NCBI GenBank assembly: GCA_934589145.1
Contig: CAKTNW010000059.1
Coordinates: forward strand, 1 to 8,727
Direction: 5' to 3'
Length of the DNA stretch: 8,727 nucleotides
Source of the DNA: an uncultured Oscillospiraceae bacterium
Lineage (GTDB): Bacteria; Bacillota; Clostridia; Oscillospirales; Oscillospiraceae
The notes beneath the pieces were generated by a model that made no database searches, was not told where the DNA came from, and saw nothing but the letters and a program-made list of their open reading frames with translations. Numbering within the stretch: the stretch's first letter is position 1; each line of letters begins with the position of its first letter. Both the position numbers and the translations under genes were made by a program. Shown piece by piece: positions 5,917-8,727 of the stretch.

Positions 5917-7011
5917 TTATGCTTCTATGCCGCGGCTGGTCAGATACTTCTTGACCATCAGCGCTACCTTGAAGGTAATGGCGTCGTCAAACTCCCGCAG
6001 GTCGAGGCCGGTGAGTTTCTTGATCTTCTCCAGCCGGTACACCAGGGTATTGCGGTGGACAAACAGCTTACGGGCCGTCTCGGACACGTTCAGGTTATTC
6101 TCGAAGAACTTGTAGATGGTAAACAGCGTCTCCTGATCCAAAGCGTCGATGGGGTTCTTCTTGAACACCTCCTGCAGGAACATCTCGCACAGGGTGGTGG
6201 GCAGCTGATAGATCAGGCGGCCGATGCCCAAATTCTCGTAATTGATGACATACCGCTCGGTATCGAAGACCTTGCCCACCTCGATGGCGATCTGGGCCTC
6301 CTTATACGCCTTGGCCAGCTCACGCAGATGCTGGGCCATGGTGCCGATGCCCACGAACACGCTGCTCTCGCCGTCGATGCGCAGGGCTTCCTCGATCCGC
6401 AGGGCCACCTTCTCCATATCGCCGGTGGAGGCGTTTTTGTCCAGCTGGTGGATCAGCACCACGTCCTGCTCACCCACGCTGAGAACGAAGTCGTTCTGCC
6501 GGTCGGGGAACAGGCTCTGGATCAGATCCAGGGGGGCGGACTCCATCCGGTCGTCCACCGGGCGGACGACGAACACGCCCCGGTTCACCTCGGCGGCCAC
6601 ATGCAGCTCCTTGGCCCGCATGTAGATATCGCTGATGAGGATGTTGTCGGAGATGATATTCTTCATGAAGGAGCCCTTGTCGTGCTTCTCTTCATAATAG
6701 CTCTTGGCAGAGTTCAGCGCCACGGCTGCCATGGCGCACACCGTGCGGCCGATGCCATCGTCGCCGCTGGCGAACACCGCATAGTCAAAGTGTCCGCCCC
6801 AGCCGGGCAGTGCCTTAAAGGTCTTGCCCTCCAGGGCCACACACTCGCCGTCGGCCTGCTGGATGGTCTCTACATATTTGCTCCACTTCTTACCGATCCC
6901 CGTCAGCTCGCTGCATGCGATGACGGTTCCCTCGGCGTCGATGACCCCGATGGTGCGGTCGGTGGTCTCTTTGAATTGCAGCACTACATTCTGAAAAATT
7001 CTACCGGACAT
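5917..7011 (-). CDS. CdaR/PucR-family transcriptional regulator
   Basis: Probable DNA-binding regulator of 364 residues. The N-terminal region (about 1-110) resembles a sugar-diacid-recognition or PAS-like sensor, with the stretch DRTIGVIDAEGTVIACSE. A central GGDEF-like, non-catalytic CdaR domain lies at about 135-260 (ESSVFVGIGTMAQHLRELAKAYKEAQIA). The C-terminal PucR-type helix-turn-helix is very clear at about 305-355: NNLNVSETARKLFVHRNTLVYRLEKI followed by TGLDL. Relatives control glycerate, glucarate, purine or amino-acid use, but no metabolic operon lies beside it, so the ligand and targets are unknown. AGGAGG sits 7 nt before the ATG. It has its own promoter (7081-7109) and a strong terminator, so it is monocistronic. 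Confidence 0.88.
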   Translation of the reverse strand: MSGRIFQNVVLQFKETTDRTIGVIDAEGTVIACSELTGIGKKWSKYVETIQQADGECVALEGKTFKALPGWGGHFDYAVFASGDDGIGRTVCAMAAVALNSAKSYYEEKHDKGSFMKNIISDNILISDIYMRAKELHVAAEVNRGVFVVRPVDDRMESAPLDLIQSLFPDRQNDFVLSVGEQDVVLIHQLDKNASTGDMEKVALRIEEALRIDGESSVFVGIGTMAQHLRELAKAYKEAQIAIEVGKVFDTERYVINYENLGIGRLIYQLPTTLCEMFLQEVFKKNPIDALDQETLFTIYKFFENNLNVSETARKLFVHRNTLVYRLEKIKKLTGLDLREFDDAITFKVALMVKKYLTSRGIEA

Positions 7012-7080
7012 GACGCGCCCTCCTGCTCTCTCTCAAAGCGTCCTCGAACACTTTGTGCAAACTGCCAAGTGGTCGCTTAT

Positions 7081-7109
7081 ATTATATCGTCATAATCACG
7101 GTTTTGCAA
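7081..7109 (-). promoter_or_regulatory. Sigma-A promoter for the CdaR-like regulator
   Basis: The minus strand has TTGCAA (7104-7109), a 17-bp spacer and TATAAT (7081-7086). The start would lie near 7074, giving a leader of about 63 nt. No convincing terminator for the upstream rsuA gene is seen in 7110-7169, so some readthrough into this gene is possible. Confidence 0.83.
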
Positions 7110-7169
7110 GCATTTTTTTATCTTTCTCACAAAAAATCTTGGAATTCTTTTGGCGCTTTGTCGATATGA

Positions 7170-7883
7170 TCACATGCCGCAGGCACGCCGCAGCGCAGAT
7201 ATCTCCTCTTCCGTCAGCGGGCGGCACTGTCCGGCGGGCAGCGTGTCCTCCAGCGTCAGCGGCCCCATGGACAGCCGCTTCAGATACAGCACCGGCTTGC
7301 CCCGGCTGGCCAGCATCCGCTTCACCTGGTGGAACTTCCCCTCACGCAGCGTCACGAGACACGCATCGCCGCCCAGCGGCTCCAGCTTTGCCGGAAGGCA
7401 CTGCAAACCGTCCCCCAGCAGCAGTCCGGCGGCAAAGGCTGCCGCGTCTGCCGCGTCCGGCACGCCGTCCACACGGGCATAGTACACCTTGTCCACATGG
7501 TACCTGGGGCTCAGCAGCCGGTGGGTCAGCTCACCGTCGTCGGTCAGCAGCAGCAGGCCCTCCGTGTCCTTGTCCAGCCGTCCCACCGGCGCCAGATCGC
7601 GGCGGCGGTATGTCTCCGGGATCAGATCCAGCACTGTGGGCTGGCGTTTGTCCTCGGTGGCCGTCAGCACCCCGGCAGGCTTATGCAGCAGCAGATACAG
7701 GTACCGCTCCGCGCTGAGGGTCACGCCGTCCACGGTGATGACCGCCGTCTCCGCCGCCACCTTCATGTCCGGCGCCGACGCCGGGACGCCGTTCACCAGC
7801 ACCCGTCCCTGGCGCACCAGATCCTTCACCTCGCGGCGTGACGCCGCGCCCCTGTTGGCGATGATCTTATCCAACCGCTCCAT
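7170..7883 (-). CDS. rsuA: RsuA-type 16S rRNA pseudouridine synthase
   Basis: Isomerises a uridine in 16S rRNA to pseudouridine; the E. coli counterpart acts on U516. The 237-residue protein has an N-terminal S4 RNA-binding domain (about 1-50, MERLDKIIANRGAASRREV). The catalytic domain follows with GRLDKDTEGLLLLTDDG, where D104 is the catalytic Asp. SPRYHVDKVYYA (125-136), EGKFHQVKRM (181-190) and the end PLTEEEISALRRA match RsuA more closely than RluB, though the exact target base is not proved. An in-frame ATG exists 22 codons upstream, but AAGGAGG sits 5 nt before the ATG at 7881-7883, and S4 domains normally begin at this MERLDK. It is divergent from the lipoprotein gene. Confidence 0.92.
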   Translation of the reverse strand: MERLDKIIANRGAASRREVKDLVRQGRVLVNGVPASAPDMKVAAETAVITVDGVTLSAERYLYLLLHKPAGVLTATEDKRQPTVLDLIPETYRRRDLAPVGRLDKDTEGLLLLTDDGELTHRLLSPRYHVDKVYYARVDGVPDAADAAAFAAGLLLGDGLQCLPAKLEPLGGDACLVTLREGKFHQVKRMLASRGKPVLYLKRLSMGPLTLEDTLPAGQCRPLTEEEISALRRACGM

Positions 7884-7910
7884 AGCCGCCTCCTTGTATT
7901 CAATAGCCAC

Positions 7911-7919
7911 AGTATAGCA
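7911..7919 (-). promoter_or_regulatory. Extended -10 promoter for rsuA
   Basis: The minus strand reads TGCTATACT, giving a TATACT -10 (7911-7916) with an upstream TG (7918-7919) in the extended -10 position. No good -35 is found at 16-18 bp. The start near 7904 leaves a leader of about 20 nt that includes the Shine-Dalgarno. I see no clear promoter for the divergent lipoprotein gene in this 83-bp gap. Confidence 0.55.
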
Positions 7920-7938
7920 TATTTTCCGCCCCATGGGA

Positions 7939-7968
7939 ATATCCATCAACGAAGGAGTTGATGAATAT
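7939..7968 (+). promoter_or_regulatory. Start-site hairpin presenting the Shine-Dalgarno in its loop
   Basis: CATCAAC (7944-7950) and GTTGATG (7957-7963) pair perfectly around the loop GAAGGA (7951-7956), which is most of the Shine-Dalgarno AAGGAG. After one C-A mismatch the stem extends by four more pairs (7939-7942 with 7965-7968), taking in part of the ATG at 7967. The ribosome binding site is thus in the loop while the start codon is in the stem. It could equally be a DNA operator in the divergent gap. Confidence 0.45.
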
Positions 7969-8425
7969 GCGCGTGATCCATGTGACGCGGCGGCGTATGG
8001 CGCTGATGTCTCTGGCGCTGGGCCTGGTGATCGGCTCGGCGCTGATGCTGGCGGGCTGCTTCGGCGGCGACAAGGAGGTTGAGATCATCACCGCCGCCAC
8101 CAACGAGGAGCGGGTGGCCTATCTGGAGGGCCTGGGCTGGCAGGTGGAGCCCCAGCCCATCGAAACGCTGGATCTGCAGCTGCCGGAAAAGCTGGAGGGT
8201 GAGTGGGACGCCTACGCCAAGCTGCAGGCGGGACAGAACCTGCCCTTTGCCGACTTCGGCGGCCAAGCGGTGAAGCGCTACACCTATACGGTCACCAACT
8301 ATCCGGAGATCCCCCAGGGGGTGCAGGCCAATCTGTATCTGTGGGGCGACCAGATCATCGGCGGCGACGTGATCTTCACCGGCCAGGGCGGCTTCCAGAC
8401 GGATCTGGCCTTCCCCAAGACGTAA
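7967..8425 (+). CDS. Small lipoprotein with a DUF4830-like domain
   Basis: Predicted membrane-anchored extracellular lipoprotein of unknown function, 152 residues. The basic N-terminus MRVIHVTRRR, a hydrophobic stretch and the lipobox L28-A-G-C31 mark lipid attachment at C31. The mature domain (about 45-150) contains TNEERVAYLEGLGWQVEPQPIE, RYTYTVTNYPEIPQGVQANLYL and IIGGDVIF. This pattern matches the DUF4830 family as I remember it from Clostridia. Possible starts are ATG 7961 and ATG 7967; the latter is 9 nt from AAGGAG and the former only 3 nt, so 7967 is preferred. It is the only plus-strand gene here, divergent from rsuA and convergent with tuf. No catalytic motif is visible. Confidence 0.85.
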   Translation: MRVIHVTRRRMALMSLALGLVIGSALMLAGCFGGDKEVEIITAATNEERVAYLEGLGWQVEPQPIETLDLQLPEKLEGEWDAYAKLQAGQNLPFADFGGQAVKRYTYTVTNYPEIPQGVQANLYLWGDQIIGGDVIFTGQGGFQTDLAFPKT

Positions 8426-8431
8426 GGACGC

Positions 8432-8464
8432 AAAAAAAGAAAGGCCATACGGCCTTTCTTTTTT
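8432..8464. terminator. Bidirectional terminator between the lipoprotein gene and tuf
   Basis: GAAAGGCC (8439-8446), loop ATAC, and GGCCTTTC (8451-8458) form a perfect 8-bp stem. It is flanked by seven A residues (8432-8438) and six T residues (8459-8464), which extend the pairing and supply a U-run in both directions. It ends the convergent lipoprotein and tuf transcripts. Confidence 0.93.
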
Positions 8465-8478
8465 CGTTTTAAGTTCGA

Positions 8479-8727
8479 TTACTGCTCGATCTCGATGACG
8501 ACGCCGGAACCGACGGTACGGCCGCCCTCACGGATAGCGAAACGCAGACCCTTCTCGATAGCGATGGGGGTGATCAGCTCGACCTTCATGTCGACGTTAT
8601 CGCCGGGCATGCACATCTCGGTGCCCTCGGGCAGGGTGATGATGCCGGTAACGTCGGTGGTACGGAAGTAGAACTGGGGACGATAGTTGTTGAAGAAGGG
8701 GGTGTGACGGCCGCCTTCATCCTTGGT
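8479..8727 (-). CDS. tuf: Elongation factor Tu, C-terminal part (5' end outside window)
   Basis: EF-Tu delivers aminoacyl-tRNA to the ribosome as a GTP complex. Only the last 82 residues are present, covering most of beta-barrel domain [27 protein letters not shown] is diagnostic and contains residues that contact tRNA. It is followed by [38 protein letters not shown] and ends in IEIEQ. The TAA stop is followed after 14 nt by the bidirectional terminator, so tuf is the last gene of its transcript here; the more usual continuation into rpsJ is absent. Confidence 0.98.
   Translation of the reverse strand, partial: TKDEGGRHTPFFNNYRPQFYFRTTDVTGIITLPEGTEMCMPGDNVDMKVELITPIAIEKGLRFAIREGGRTVGSGVVIEIEQ

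Noticed and set aside
7049..7071. CACTT and AAGTG inverted arms and the near-palindrome TTTGTGCAAA in the regulator's leader, as a possible autoregulatory site
   Set aside because: The arms are only 4-5 bp and imperfect, well within chance for a sequence this size.
7110..7169. A possible terminator after rsuA
   Set aside because: The stretch has T-rich runs but no GC-rich stem of useful length before them.

Overview
The window reads as a chromosomal housekeeping segment from a GC-rich, Gram-positive anaerobe of the Clostridia. An Oscillospiraceae-type gut bacterium is the best guess. The reasons are strong AGGAGG-type ribosome binding sites, near-consensus sigma-A promoters with AT-rich -10 regions in GC-rich DNA, an ftsE-ftsX-M23 peptidase unit, and a DUF4830-like lipoprotein. 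The assignment is inferred from gene content and style, not from a marker comparison. There are no mobile elements, CRISPR arrays, tRNA or rRNA genes.

Layout: all genes lie on the minus strand except one small lipoprotein gene, so transcription runs mostly from high to low coordinates. In that order: (1) tuf, 3' end only, 8479-8727. (2) A hairpin at 8432-8464 that terminates in both directions. (3) A plus-strand DUF4830-like lipoprotein, 7967-8425, divergent from (4) rsuA, a 16S rRNA pseudouridine synthase, 7170-7883. (5) A CdaR/PucR-type regulator, 5917-7011, with its own promoter and a strong terminator. (6) The division-associated unit ftsE-ftsX-M23 peptidase, 2823-5659, driven by a near-consensus promoter at 5721-5749. 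(7) An unrecognised 221-residue protein, 2105-2770, whose ribosome binding site is built into the terminator hairpin that follows the peptidase gene. (8) greA, 1518-1994, with a perfect consensus promoter and a structured leader. (9) lysS, 1-1472, lacking only its last few residues at the window edge and probably co-transcribed with greA.

How the genes work together: FtsE (ATPase) and FtsX (membrane permease) form a complex that activates a coiled-coil peptidoglycan hydrolase outside the membrane. The third gene encodes such a protein, and its LytM/M23 metal ligands look intact. greA and lysS serve transcript elongation and translation, rsuA modifies the ribosome, and tuf supplies elongation factor Tu. 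The CdaR-like regulator stands alone and no target operon is visible.

I found no undescribed multi-gene system. The parts most worth a second look are regulatory: a terminator whose 3' arm carries the next gene's Shine-Dalgarno sequence, inverted repeats over the ftsEX and greA promoters, a Shine-Dalgarno presented in the loop of a start-site hairpin in the lipoprotein gene, and a -35 box that contains the previous gene's stop codon. The unknown 221-residue protein also deserves attention.
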